From Manduca sexta (taxonomy: Eukaryota; Arthropoda; Insecta; Lepidoptera; Sphingidae): a DNA stretch of 64,000 bases. A program made the position numbers and the translations under genes. The stretch spans positions 1,595,116-1,659,115 of the forward strand of contig NC_051121.1 in assembly GCF_014839805.1 (NCBI RefSeq). The letters are read 5' to 3'. This document shows positions 1 through 12,100 of this stretch, piece by piece. The notes beneath the pieces were generated by a model. The model had not been told where the DNA came from. It did no database searches and saw nothing but the letters and a program-made list of their open reading frames with translations. Each line of letters begins with the position of its first letter. The first letter of the stretch is position 1.

Positions 1-697
1 GACAAAGTCATTGACGCTAACGAAACAGCGAGAAGAATCTAGCATTTCGTGCACACAAAAGCATGAACTAAAGATAACTTCAACAAATTATTATCAAATA
101 GATTTCTAGCAACAAAATTACGAGCGAAAAGCAATGTCTGCATTATATCAAACGTCGACCATCTTGTATTCAATACACGAGTGCATATGAAAATAATTTG
201 CTGCGATAAAATTGGCAATTTTTCGGTCGCTGAGGGTCAAAATTTCATTATTCCTAGCAAATAATGCGGGGGTAGTGAGCCCATATATCTCGAGATTCGT
301 GTAATATCTATTTTGTGCTTTGTTTAGGTCGGACAAGCGAGAACATTGAAATGTTTTGATCGACGTAAAAGAAATTATTTTTGGTTTAGTTCCACAAAGA
401 GATGTGTAGGAAGTTTCTTATAAACTTGTGAGAAATATAATTTTTCTTTTTACTCTTGAATTTTCTAATGAAATTTTGTGGAAAACAATTCATGAAATGG
501 CAACAACGATATATCTAGGCCAATGAACTGAAGCAATCTGGGACAAATGACTAAATAAGTAATAGCAAGGGCTTATATGAATACGCTCTACCTATTTCCA
601 CTGCCTCGTTTTGTACTGGTTTACTTAATAAAGAATGTTTGTAGCTTATAAGGACATGATAAGACTAAACATCTGTTTTCTTGGGGTGAGAAACCCC

Positions 698-880
698 GTG
701 AGACTTCACATACGCTCAGAATTCTTGGAGAATTTCTTAGGCATGCAGGTTTCCTCACGATGTTTTCCTTTCACCGCTAAAGCAAGAGATAATTCAAAAA
801 GAATAAATACATAATTTAAAAGTAATCAGAAGTGTGTGCCCTTAAGTTTTGAACCTGTGGACATTCGTCTCGTCATTCGT
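698..880 (-). mobile_element. SINE fragment (same family as 1517-1830)
   Basis: Shares TTCCTCACGATGTTTTCCTT, the TGTGTGCCCTTAAG..TTTGAACCTG block and GGACATTCGTCTCGTC with the element at 1517-1830. Truncated at both ends. Confidence 0.6.
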
Positions 881-1516
881 TCTGTGTTAGTGCTGTTTAC
901 TATTGTCTATCAACCACCTATCTTGTGTAAATGTAATAAGCCCTAATACATTCTCTTGATTATAGTCTTTTCAGTCGACGGACTGTTAGTCCAGACATTC
1001 CAGTAGATGGAATTGCTTCAGCCGCTCTCCAGGCAAGTACAATCTCAGTGCAAACGTGCATTAAGTGAGACTAATGTACCATATCTTAATAGGAATCTCT
1101 CTCTTAATGTCCAAGTCATCAACGTTTTCCGAAAATATTCTCTCCAAGGGCCTTGGTTTGCTGACGCTTCCATTTTTTAATAACTTCACTCGAATCGAGT
1201 TTCATAATTGGTTCAGTGTGGAGTGTGAAATGAGAAAATGTAGGATTTCTTTTTTCTATTTAATTAAATGTGGGTTTTAGGGCTCCGTAATTCAAAAGGA
1301 ACCCTTATAGGATCACTTTGCTGTCCGTCTGGCCGTCTGCTTGTCCGTCAAGGACCTTCTTCTAAGTAACACGTAGAGGTAGACATCAAGTTAAAATTGA
1401 TACCAATCGATAGCAATACCCGAGTATTGCCGAGTATTCGAAGAACAGCTTCGATAGCCGTATAGGTAAGAGACTCAAAACATCCCCTAGTTACCTATAA
1501 TAATCATAATAATATT

Positions 1517-1830
1517 AGCCCTGTATTGTATACTTGCCCACTGCTGAGCACGGGCCTCCTCTACTACTGAGAGGGATTAGACCTTAGTCCACCACGATGG
1601 CCTAGTGCGGATTGGTAGACTTCACACACCTTCGAAATTCCTCTAGAGAACATTTCAGATGTACAGGTTTTCCTCACGATGTTTTTCCTTCACCGTTAAA
1701 GCGAACGATAAACTCACAACGAATACACACATGATTTTAGAAAAGTCAGAGGTGTGTGCTCTTGGGATTTGAACAGGCGGACATTCGTCTTGGCAGTCCG
1801 TTCCACAACCAACTAGGCTATCGCCGCTAT
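1517..1830 (-). mobile_element. tRNA-derived SINE, reverse orientation
   Basis: On the minus strand the right end reads GCGGCGATAGCCTAGTTGG (A-box-like) followed by a B-box-like GTTCAAATCC. The body has CTCACGATGTTTTTCCTTCA and the other end CTACTACTGAGAGGG. Related fragments sit at 698-880 and 2201-2450, so it is an interspersed family; the look is lepidopteran. Confidence 0.7.
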
Positions 1831-1849
1831 TTAGCCATCAAATCTGTCC

Positions 1850-1925
1850 TTCAATTAGAAGGCCCGAAATTGTAAAAGTCGGATATCCCTCCGTAGAGGG
1901 AGTAAGGAACCATGACCTTACTCGA
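1850..1925 (+). repeat. Family E repeat copy
   Basis: GTCGGATATCCCTCCGTAGA and GGGA(A/G)TA also occur at 63175-63195. A neighbouring segment at 1440-1480 (CAGCTTCGATAGCCGTATAG) matches 63060-63085. In the copy at 63055-63200 both parts are contiguous; here they are split by the SINE at 1517-1830. Confidence 0.5.
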
Positions 1926-2200
1926 AAACCTTACCCTCCTACCTCGCAGTCGGGTAAGCTTACAATTCTCTTTCTGCATGACGTTAAAACATCCGCAAAG
2001 CTGATTTAACGTAAACATTACAAGGCGAGCAAGCTTCCAGCACAAATGTTTGCCGCTCCGCACTCGATTGCAACCGACTTCAGGTGACCCGATTCCAGCC
2101 ATTTATCCTTCATTGAAGATACATGATTAAACACAATTCCAGTTATCCTAGAAATTGTGAGGAATTTATGTATTTTATACTAGTTAACTATATTATAATA

Positions 2201-2450
2201 ATATCAGCCCTGTATTATATACTGTCCCACTACTGGGCACGGGCCTCCTCTACTACTGAGAGGATTAAGGCACACACCCCTAAGTTTTCAAAAATTATGT
2301 GTGTATTCTTTGTGAATTATCGCTTGCTCTATCGGCATAGAAAAACATCGTGAGGAAACCTGCATACTTGAGAAGTTCTCTATAGAAAATTCGAAGGTGT
2401 TGTAAAATCTACCAAACTAGGCCAGCGAGGTAGACCTAAGGCCTAGTTAG
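2201..2450. mobile_element. Rearranged SINE fragment (part forward, part inverted)
   Basis: 2201-2265 matches the CCTGTATTATATACTG...CTACTACTGAGAGG end of the SINE at 1517 in the same direction. From about 2270 to 2410 the body occurs inverted (AAAACATCGTGAGGAAACCT). An internal inversion or a head-to-head insertion would explain it. Confidence 0.5.
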
Positions 2451-2547
2451 TATATTGAAACGAAACTATTTTTTATATTATTTTTTCCGACGTTTTAATT
2501 CCACGTCTAACATTCGCTTAAACATAAGAAATCATTATATGTGGGTA

Positions 2548-2756
2548 CTAGAATTTTTTTTTATTTCATAAAAGGAACACATTGATTGTCTCTGCCAGTT
2601 ACGGTTTTGACTAATGCTAAGATCCAGGAGGCCGAACATCATTATATTAATTATGTTTATTTTTTTTTATTTATTTCAAAAAAGGAACAATTTAATAAAA
2701 GCCACTGGCAGTTACTGATCTTGACTAATGCTAAGTTCTACGAGGCCGAGCATCCG
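2548..2756 (+). repeat. Tandem duplication, about 110-bp unit
   Basis: Two units each contain a T-rich run, AAAAGGAACA, a (T/C)GCCAGTTAC(G/T) stretch, TTGACTAATGCTAAG and GAGGCCGA(A/G)CAT. The sequence between them is diverged. Confidence 0.55.
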
Positions 2757-3022
2757 CGATTGCTGAAGGAGGGTAGGTAATATGTTTCTTTATGCCTCTT
2801 GCTACCGCGAGGCCTTGGACGGTTGTCCTATATGGCACTCTCAACAGCCACTGACCGCCGCTGCCGCAAGCTGCTTACAACAAAGAATATTTAATAGTCG
2901 TTGCCATTCTGTAGCTAATTTTCATGGTTATTAAATTTAACTGGTTGGTTATTTGGTCTACACTCTACATTGCACTTAGCATCAGGTAAGGAGCAACTAT
3001 TTCACATAACATTTATTAATAA

Positions 3023-3236
3023 CTAGCTTTTGCCCGCGGCCCCGCCCGCGTTATAAAGTTTTTCAGGCTAAAGTTTTCCGTTATAAAAGTAGTAGTTTCC
3101 CGGGAGCCTATGTTCTTCCCAGGGTCTCAAACTGTCTCCATACCAAATTTCATCTTAATACGTTGGGTAGTTTTTGAGTTTAACACGTTCAGGCAGACAG
3201 ATGCAGCGGGGGACTTTGTTTTATAATATATTTTTT
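3023..3236 (+). mobile_element. TTGCCCGCGG-type repeat (family F)
   Basis: Begins CTAGCTTTTGCCCGCGGCCC and ends CAGATGCAGCGGGGGACTTT then TATAATATATTT, with CTCCATACCAAATTTCAT inside. Partial copies lie at 12395-12632, 44585-44750 and, reversed, 50385-50530. It is a very common insect repeat, probably a non-LTR element 3' end (family assignment from memory). Confidence 0.6.
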
Positions 3237-3289
3237 AGAACTTTTTAAGAGGAACAATCCCTTCATACATCATTGTTGCATAACTTTAA

Positions 3290-3530
3290 TCGTTTACGCA
3301 GCGCACGCAACGGAAGCTCTCAAAACTAATAATTTTTCCCCGTTTTTGCAATATGTTTCATTACTGCTCCGCTCCGATTGGTCATAGCGTGATGATATAT
3401 AGCCTATAGCACTCCAGGAACAAAGGGCTATCCAACACAAAAAGATTTTTTCAGTTCAAACACGGTAGTTCCTGAGATTAGCCATTACTGCTCCGCTCCT
3501 ATTAGTCATAGCGTGATGATATATAGCCAA
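3290..3530 (+). repeat. Interspersed repeat with internal duplication
   Basis: A block CATTACTGCTCCGCTCC followed by ATTGGTCATAGCGTGATGAT and ATATAGCC occurs twice, at 3358-3408 and 3483-3528. Between the copies are GGGCTATCCAACAC and GTAGTTCCTGAGATTAG, hallmarks of a common lepidopteran repeat (recalled, not searched). Confidence 0.55.
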
Positions 3531-3534
3531 ATAT

Positions 3535-3603
3535 CACTGCCCAACCTGGGATTTGAACCCAAGGCCTCAAACTACCCACGCAATACAACTACGCCACCAA
3601 GAT
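3535..3603 (-). mobile_element. SINE head, reverse
   Basis: Reverse complement reads TTGGTGGCGTAGTTGTATTG ... GGGTTCAAATCCCAGGTTGG, an A-box/B-box pair of the same SINE family as 48627 and 50135. The body is missing. Confidence 0.6.
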
Positions 3604-3924
3604 ACTTCTACTATGGCCGTCAATTTGCACAGGTATGCATTCTAAAACAGTAGGTATCTATGTAGGTATAAGCTGTAAATTGTTCTATCACAGATTGGAT
3701 TTACACGTGAATGCCATTGTAATTGTATCAGATTACCGAATCATCTAGTTGCTTAGCTCTCTACAGCGGCATTTATACGGAAACATTGATTACAATCGGC
3801 CATAGTGGGAGGGCAGCAAAATTGAGCATAATTGGTAATTTTATTAGCTAGTGAAGAGCCTAAACGACGCGAGGCTCTAGATAGAAAAAGTTCCCCGGTT
3901 TTACTGGTGGTAGGTCTCTGCTAT

Positions 3925-4205
3925 GGAGAGTCCGTCTGAAGTACCACCGCAATGTCTATTTCTGCCGCCAAGCAGTGTGTAGTCACTGTTGTATTCCAGT
4001 TTGAAGGGCATTGTAGCCAGTGTAACTACTGGACATAATAAGACTTAACATCTCATGTCTCAGGATGGCGAGGGCAGTGGAATACCAAACAATACTTTGT
4101 TATTCAAGGTGTTGGATGGTGTTTACTCTGTTTATGGGCGGTCGTATATCTTACCACCATGCGGACGGTAAGCTGGTCTGGTCATTCAAAGCATTAAAAA
4201 AACAT
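3925..4205 (+). mobile_element. Family A interspersed element
   Basis: Core motifs ACCGCAATGTCTATTTCTGC, AGCCAGTGTAACTACTGGAC, AGTGGAATACCAAACAATAC and TGTTGGATGGTGTTT. Full-length sisters lie at 43679-43948 and 62517-62785. The small ORF across it is repeat read-through. Confidence 0.65.
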
Positions 4206-4504
4206 TTAAAAAGTTTCGGCGGTAAGATCGTAAAAAAGGTCCTCCAAGAAAAACACGAGGCCCAGGGCGGAAGCCCGTTTCACCTCCCCCAAAAGCAACC
4301 CCTTTTATTAGCTATAAATACCATAGACTGATAAAGTAATTTAATTCCCTCAGCTTTATGAAATAAGAAATCAATAAAAAATCGAAAGACAAAAGCTGAA
4401 ACGAATTGCGTGTAACATTAATAGCTGTTGCAGATTATTCTTCCAATATTATTAACTAGTCTTCTAATCAGAATAATGCATTTTGTCAATTTCTAAATAA
4501 AATA

Positions 4505-4640
4505 AAATTACGTGGATTCTATAACTAATAATCAAGGAAAACATAGACCTAACTAACCCAATGAGTAAACGGCCCTAAAATTACGTGGACTCTTAAACCA
4601 ACAATCAAAGAAACCATAGAACTAAATAACCCAATGAGTA
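4505..4640 (+). repeat. Tandem duplication, about 70-bp unit
   Basis: Two units share AAAATTACGTGGA(T/C)TCT, AACAATCAA(A/G)GAAA and TAACCCAATGAGTAAA. Simple local duplication. Confidence 0.6.
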
Positions 4641-4931
4641 AATTTAGTCGTCTGATAAAACCACGAATCAAGATTTAAAAGGTAGAGACGTGGGTCAACA
4701 AATTCAATAATAAGATTAGTAGTATTAAGGAGACAACTTAACACAAAGGCAAATTGATACAAACTTACAAACTAAGTATAACATAAAAATTCATACAAAC
4801 ATGCTTGAAGTTCTATAATTAAATTTACTTATATATTTTTCAACACAATACATATTACTGGTACTCTAAGCCTATCTTATTTTTACATATGAAAACTAAA
4901 AAAAATAATATATTAAGTATCTAATACTTAC

Positions 4932-5047
4932 CTTATCTTCTTTCCTTCGTCATCCTTAAATAAATATTACTTATTAGGGAGTAACAATACTACAACAGCG
5001 TCTACAAGTGTCCGCGACTCCCGGCGGCGGCCGGGCGCCTATCGATA
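4932..5047 (-). promoter_or_regulatory. Possible minus-strand first exon and promoter, divergent from yem
   Basis: A GC-rich block (CCGGCGGCGGCCGGGCGCC) ends in a perfect TATCGATA (5040-5047), the DRE core bound by DREF. On the minus strand, downstream, a consensus splice donor follows ATAAG at 4932 (gtaagtatt). The only ATG in the putative exon opens a six-codon frame ending in TAA, so it would be a 5' UTR exon. Its gene would lie left of the window or in the 1-4.9 kb stretch, where I recognise no coding exon. Confidence 0.35.
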
Positions 5048-5819
5048 TAATAATAATATAGTCGATTCTAGGGCTAAGTGTGACCAGCAACTACTTGCAG
5101 CAATATAATATTGTGAAAGAACTTCCAGATATGTTATGATGATGACTTCCAGAGACCTACGACTTGCCGTAAATTCTATAAGTCAATTTTTTTTTACTAT
5201 TTTAAACAATTTTGTGAGACAGGCGATTTAGCGGCAGTCTGGTATCGTTACAGAACCATCCCATAGAGTGACAATGGCTATAAAAGCAAAGACAAAGTAT
5301 CAATCAAAACAAGGAATCGGTCCATTTTGCAGGCATGCATAACTACAGCTTTACAACAGTTAATTTTCAGCAACGCCTGGTTTAAACTTTTTCATTAACA
5401 AATATATTTCATTTTTAACATTTTGTTTGCGGCTGAGACCAACTTGAATAATTCTAAAGAGTTTTTGTGGTATTTGCGTTTGAACATACAATACAGCAAT
5501 CACGAATTCAAACCACATTTCAAACGCATCATCTACGTTGCATCGATAAAACAGTCCCTCATATGACGTTTACATATTGTATAACAACGACATCTAGCGA
5601 AATAGATTGAAACAAGTTAACGGTCTATTTTATAAAATTTTCTTTCTTACTTTGACAACTAGTAACGTCATTTGAAATGTCATTTATTACGCGTGAAATT
5701 CACTTATTATTCTATTTCTATGATTATATAAATATATATATGAAAATAACGTAAATATAAATACATGTCATAAAATAATAGCTGTTAAAACACGTTTAAA
5801 AAATAATCAAAGGGTCATT

Positions 5820-6006
5820 TCATAATACTATGGTAGTGCCATCTACTGCTATAATTTTGCAACTTCAAAGTAGTTCGAACACTACCCGTGGCGCTCACAA
5901 CCCAAACAATAAATTTCCAACATGGTGGCAATGTGCTACACAGTTTGAAAATGCAGTCCGTGTCATGCCGTGAAAAAAATCATTTTATGCTTGAATTTGG
6001 TGGAAA
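5820..6006 (+). promoter_or_regulatory. yem: Presumed yem 5' UTR and promoter region
   Basis: Placed only by position upstream of the ATG at 6007. A CAACATGGTGGCAA element at about 5918 resembles a YY1/Pho-type ATGG site, common near housekeeping start sites. There is no clear TATA box at a useful distance. The start site cannot be fixed from sequence. Confidence 0.3.
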
Positions 6007-6165
6007 ATGTCGGACCCTAAACGTGCTACTCTTATAACAGTGGGTGCTCCAATAAGTGCAAAGAATAATGTGAAAAAAACAGTGAGATTAACTATAAATT
6101 TGGATGAAAGCAACGAAAATAAATATCCGGAGCTAAATTACAAGGAACTAGTCATTGCAGAAGAG
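6007..6165 (+). CDS. yem: yem exon 1 (start codon, HIRA-binding segment)
   Basis: The 53 codons start MSDPKRATLI and include VRLTINLDES and YPELNYKELV, which resemble the N-terminal segment of UBN1 that contacts HIRA. The ATG context is GGAAAATGT (A at -3). The exon ends GAAGAG before gtaagt, phase 0. It is followed by a 6.1-kb first intron. Confidence 0.85.
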
Positions 6166-9100
6166 GTAAGTTATAACAGAAAATCATAGCAATTTACGCA
6201 ACCATACTGTTTTTCCACCTCTTTGTGATGCTGGGAGGCTGCTAAAAAAATTTTGGACCGCCGACATGCATAGATAAGCGATCACAGATGGTTTTGTGGG
6301 CGTCTGTCGAGATCGGTTTAGGATATTTTTTGCTTACGTTACACGGTTCTGTATTAGGTTTGTGACATGAATTTGCGTCCACGGGCCGTACGAGAAGCCC
6401 AGATAGCGGTCGCCATGTTTGCAGCAATCATAGAACGCGATTGTCAGCTTAGGCCATCATTTAAGGAGGCAATGTTTTGATCGCGTATGGACCCAGGTTT
6501 TATGTTGTTTATGCGCGAATATCATTATAATTCCTATAGTTTTTAATGTGCAATTAACAAATACTGTCAATGACGAAATTGCATTACATACGGCATCGAA
6601 AATAATGTGCTAAAGTCACTCAATGACCTAGGATAACCTACGTGTTGTGTCGAGCTCCGGTAAAAACGAACCACACTTCTAGGTTATTTTTGTGCAATTA
6701 AAGTTAAATTTAAATGAAATTAATGTTTTTATGTCACTTGGCCGCGAGTACATAAGTTGGACGTTATGTACCATACATAATGAAGTACATGCCGCGTACA
6801 GATACATACGTCGTCATATCGACGTGCTGCTCTAACTCGTTAATGTGAATAGGGGAATTATTTTTGCACTGCTTTTGCGTTATTAGAAAGGATTTTTCGT
6901 TATGTGCAAGCCTGGAATCTTATGTTTGGTTATGTACATTGTTTGCAAACTTGAAGCGGCTGTGTTGTCAAGTTGGCATCGTATGTCGGTAGCGTGTCGG
7001 TCTTGCGACCTTTGCTTTCAACTTTTTCTTTTATGTCTCACAATCGATAAATATATAGACGGGTGTCAATGTGTATCGCAATGGTTATGTATTCCGCGTG
7101 CACTATTTATTTATACGCTCGTGTGCGTGGGTGTGGATCGTATGTATACGTGTTCCGCCATGTAGATGTGTTCTTTTTTTGAATTTTTACGTGGAGCGCG
7201 GGTAATAGTTGCGCTAATAGGATTTAGGTGCATTAAAGGTTATCTTTTATTTATTCCTTGTGCTATTTTGAGTGAGTCGCGCTTTGTTGCCGCGGCGGAC
7301 AGAGGTCGCTTTTGAATGGGATAATGTTAAGGTGGTTATTGTTTTGTAATGTAATTTATGTAGCGTTCGCGTTGCGTATGGAATAGAGTTGATAATGCTA
7401 CGTTTTTTTTTTATGAGTTCGGACAGGATTGCGCGGAGATAATACTTTTAAACCTCTGTAAATTATGATGTTTTTTCTAAATGACGAATACAATATGGCG
7501 CGAAAGTGTTTAGTGTTTTGAATAGTCGTGGGTTGATTAGGTGGAATGTAGGTAATTATTTGTTAATATATGGTAATGAGTCATTCTTGTTGACATAATG
7601 GAAAAGATGAAATCATCATTAAAGTGTAAATTTATTGAAGATGATAATATTTTTTTAGGTTTGAAATTTGTAGAACATCTTTTATTTATTAAGTGGCTAG
7701 GTACCTACTTATGTAAAAAAAAAAAAATCCGTTTTTGGATTCTTTTTTTTTAACATATTTTTGTAATAAGACTTTTTTGTTAATATACGGCTACATTTAC
7801 CTGTTTTGATATATTTTTGTATTGTTTTTTATTTTGTTAACCAACTTGAAAAAAAGAAGGATGTTATCAATTCGATGTATATTTTTTAATGTTTGTTATT
7901 GTTACCTGTACATTATCTGAATAAATGCCTAAGATGTTTGTTTATTTCGAATCCAATTATCTCTAAATTGAAACGTAGAACAACTTAGATATTCATTTCT
8001 GTACCTAGGTATTGAGATTGAGGCCATTTGTCAACGTCCTTCCACTTTCAACTTTGTTCTTGTAATTATTTTTTTATAATGTTGGCCAATACGGCCGGAT
8101 ATTGTAATGGTTATATCCGTCTTATTCCAAACGAATAAAGTTCAAAATTTGAAATATGCCGCATAACATTTTGCACCTTGACATCATAACAATAAAGTTG
8201 ATAATCGTTCGTAACAAGATCATACATTGTTACAATTATGTCCTCAGTCAATGAACTTTAGGAAATTGCGCGCGTGATGCTCGTCCTTTTTCGCTCTCGT
8301 TCGTGTATCGTGTGCGAGTGAGATAGCACGTATGCTTGTAAATCTAGTGCGAGCAAGATGGCACTAGTGCTTGTGAATCATTAGAGTGGATCGCTAGTTA
8401 TTCACCTTTTCCTCTCTGATAGTACAATTCGCTATATTATAGATAAGGATAGATATTCTCTAGATAGTAATGAATCGGTTTTCGTAATAGATATTGCGGG
8501 TGATTGTTAGGCTGCGTCCACACTTATGCTAAGTTTAGACTAGTTCATGCAGCAATATATTCCGCAAGAACTTCCTGGTGCGTTTACCTTAGCGGCAATA
8601 TTTAAATAGTTTTAAACACATGTACCACTTACTGCAAGTCCTTCTAGGTTAAAAAATTGCAGAAGTTATATTATTGTTTATACGACTAAAAAATACTTGG
8701 GGAATTGGACATCTGAAAGTTTTTTTGTTAATTTATACATAGCTTAAAACACCAATCTCATAATAATAGAAATATTTCTGATGATAAATCACTAAACAGC
8801 CATGATATTTTTTAAACAATGCGATTATTTTACACAGTAAATCCATCTCCAACCTAATGCTATCTAAAGGGAAGCACGCATTACGCAACTCTTCCCGCCA
8901 ACTCGATTGCCGTTACACGTAATCTGCACCTTTATACTTACATATATTTACATAGGTGTACCTACAAGATATGTCAACTCTAAAAAGCGCATTATCGCGC
9001 CACCGCATGTAAAATCGCCACGCCTTATGCACGAGCCTTTACCCTCAAGGTATCTTTTTGTAAAAAATACCTTATTTCATGACGACGGTTTGTATCTTAT

Positions 9101-12100
9101 TCATTTACTCAATATATTTTTTTCGTTAAATTGAGACTAGATTAAAAAAAACGGTGAAAAATGTGCTAATTCTAAATATCTATAAAACTCAATTTTGCTT
9201 AAATAATTTAACCTTCCAAATGTCGCTATTTTGTAAGTTTGTCGTTGCCTATGTCTGTAACAAATAACCATATTGATACTTTATTTTTGTGTAAAATTCG
9301 TCACCATAACGGATTTTTTGTTTTTTCAAAAAGTAAAATAGTAAGAATTGCAAACAAAAATTATACTTTACAGTAAATATCAATAAACATTTCACAATAT
9401 CAATGGAGAAAAAAATAATATTGTTTGTTATCATTTAATATTGTATAAATATTTATAAGATGCCGTGAACTCTGTGTTCTACTACTATGCTGATAAAGAT
9501 ACACATATTATCTTATCAAAACAATCATAGAATTCACTATCGGATCTTGCAATAGTGAAGTGTTCAAGGAAAATTAAACATATAAGTACATAATAACTTT
9601 ATGAATGTAGGGCATATGTATTGTGATAATAAAATCTTTCTATAGCTCTCTCTCTCTGTGATGGCAGAAAATAAATAAATGTATAAACAAATATTTAAGG
9701 GCTTTTTGAACCTTTGAACCTTCATTTTTATTTAAATTAAGACTTTTTTCATTTTTTACTATTGATTCATCTGTATAAAGTATTGTATTTGGTGACAGTC
9801 AGGTGTTATCAAATAAAAAAAAAAGAATTTGGTTTCATTTTCTTTCTGTGTTCCTGTTTTTACTGTATAGTTCAATAAAGAACTAAGCTTCTTTTAAAGT
9901 GTAATAAATAAGTTTAGATTATAAATTGTTATGATCTTTTATTTCATATTTAAAAAAACCTAAATTTATATTCTTTTATGTAAAATGTAGAGAAATAAAT
10001 CTATTTATACTGTCTATTGCCCATCAACCTACATTTCATCATCATCTCAGCCACAGGAAGTCCACTGCTGAACATAGGCCTTCCCCAAGAATCTCCACGT
10101 CGACCTGTTGGAAGCGGCCTGCATCCAGCGACTTCCTGCGACCTTAGCCAGGTTGCCTGTCCACCATTTACAAATTAAAAAAATATTTGTTCTGTTATTA
10201 CCAAGTAGTCCATGCAATTATCAGATGTCTGGGAATTATGAAATCTTTTTCTATTTTGGAATAAGTTGGTTATTTTAGTTTTTTATAAGAAAAATAGGGT
10301 AGTGGACTTCTTTTTTTTAAAATGTTTATCAAATATATAGTGTCATTCAAAATCTAACGAAATAAGAATTTTTAACATCTACACAATAATAAATAAGTTA
10401 TTACATAAAGCTTTGAAAATTTAGTTCATTATTTTACATATAAAATAATACACTAACTCAAACAAAGGAAGCTAACATACTTAAATCTGTTAATCATTCA
10501 AGCTGTATACCACCATATCTGCTCTTGGCATCCCAAAATATAAACAATTTGCTTACTCCACATAAAATTCTTATTAAAAAATTATAATATCTTATAAGGA
10601 TTCAAAATAATCTGATCAAATGCAGGTCTTGGTCTATCTGTGTACTTAATTATTTAAAAATACTAAAAATATTCACAAAATTTACATTTATTGATGTTTC
10701 ATTTATTATTCAAATGACATAATTTAACAAATCTAACACCCTACATGTTTTGGTTGTGAAGTTTAATAAATAATTGATAAGAATATGTTGTGTCAATAGC
10801 TCTTCTAAAGATAAGATTTTACATATAAGACAATTAATATATAATTAATTTATCTGTTCTTGCAGTCTGGGGATTAGTAATGTTACTTTTACAAATTAAT
10901 AATTATAAATAATACAGTAATCTGTATTATGCAATTTTATTAGAATTTCCAGCAATCATTGAAATCATTGCATTTTTTCATATGCTCATATACCAGTCTA
11001 ATATCTCAGCATAGCAATTCAATCCTATTATTATATCGTTGAAGATAAATATAGCGTAAGTGTCGAGAAAAGTGAAATTGAAATTGATCCTTACTACACT
11101 ATACTTTAGATTGATAATGCAAAACTTTTTAGTCACTTACGCGGTATTGCATTGTTCCCAACGAATTATCAAGCTATAGAAAGAAAATCGGCAAATCAGC
11201 GACAAAACGTTGCATTGCATGACGTGTGAGTGACTGAGACGACGCTATACAAAGGCAATTATCTCTTTCTAATGACAATATTTTCACTTTCAAGTATTGT
11301 TGATTGTATATGTGTTATATAAAATATAATTGCTTCGGTGTCGTAGTTGTATTGCATGCGTGGTATGTCTACGTTTCTGAGGTCCCTTGTAAGGGAGGTT
11401 ATTGGATTTTTCTATTTAACATTAGCCAGGATCTGGGAGTAGTTCCAGATATTGCAATAGACTCATCCCAATTACATCATGGGATGGAACACACATGGCT
11501 AAAAGTGGGTGCCCCGGTTGCATCTTTGTCTACCCCTTAAGGGATAAGGGCGTGATATGTGTAGTAATATTATGTACTGCTGAGAATTATACATAAAAGT
11601 ATTATAAACCTTAATGTGTCAGGATGACAAGCACTATGTATGTCATGATTTTCTTTGTATTTCAAGGTTCTGTGTGGGTAATGCAATTGTTTATGGGCAT
11701 ACAATATTTATATTTACCATTAGATAAGCTACTTATGGTTTGCCTCTTAGTCAATTATTAAAAAACAACTTTTTTTTTATTATGTGGCTCGACAAAACTG
11801 GCTTCACTGCACCTGATGTTAGATAAACTGAAGCCTATAGAAAATAAACGGCCAAAGATACAAGATCTATATCCTTAACGCTATTTAATATTTTAAATAT
11901 ACATTATTACTGTAGCTGATTATATTGTATCAGCACAACATACATTAATGCAAAAAAAAAATTCAATGATGGTTTAAATACATTTTATATATCTGTCCAA
12001 AGTATTTCTGGCATCATTTAAGAATATTTATTGAACAAATTAGTGTAATATAGAAGAAAATTTACAATAATTTATTTAATATACAATAAACATACACTTT

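Noticed and set aside
148..336. Minus-strand 62-codon ORF (MSDLNKAQNRYYTNLEIYGL...)
   Set aside because: Reads like protein in places, but there is no recognisable domain, no supporting splice partner in the window and no conserved neighbour. Kept out of the gene list; a tBLASTn would settle it.
4065..4331. 88-codon ORF MARAVEYQTILCYSRCW...
   Set aside because: Lies wholly in the family A repeat; the same start recurs at 43808 (MASAVEYQIIL) in another copy. Repeat read-through, not a gene.
7700..7760. Poly-A/poly-T runs in yem intron 1
   Set aside because: Simple low-complexity tracts. A poly-A run before AATCCG could be a retroposon tail, but no element body is visible.
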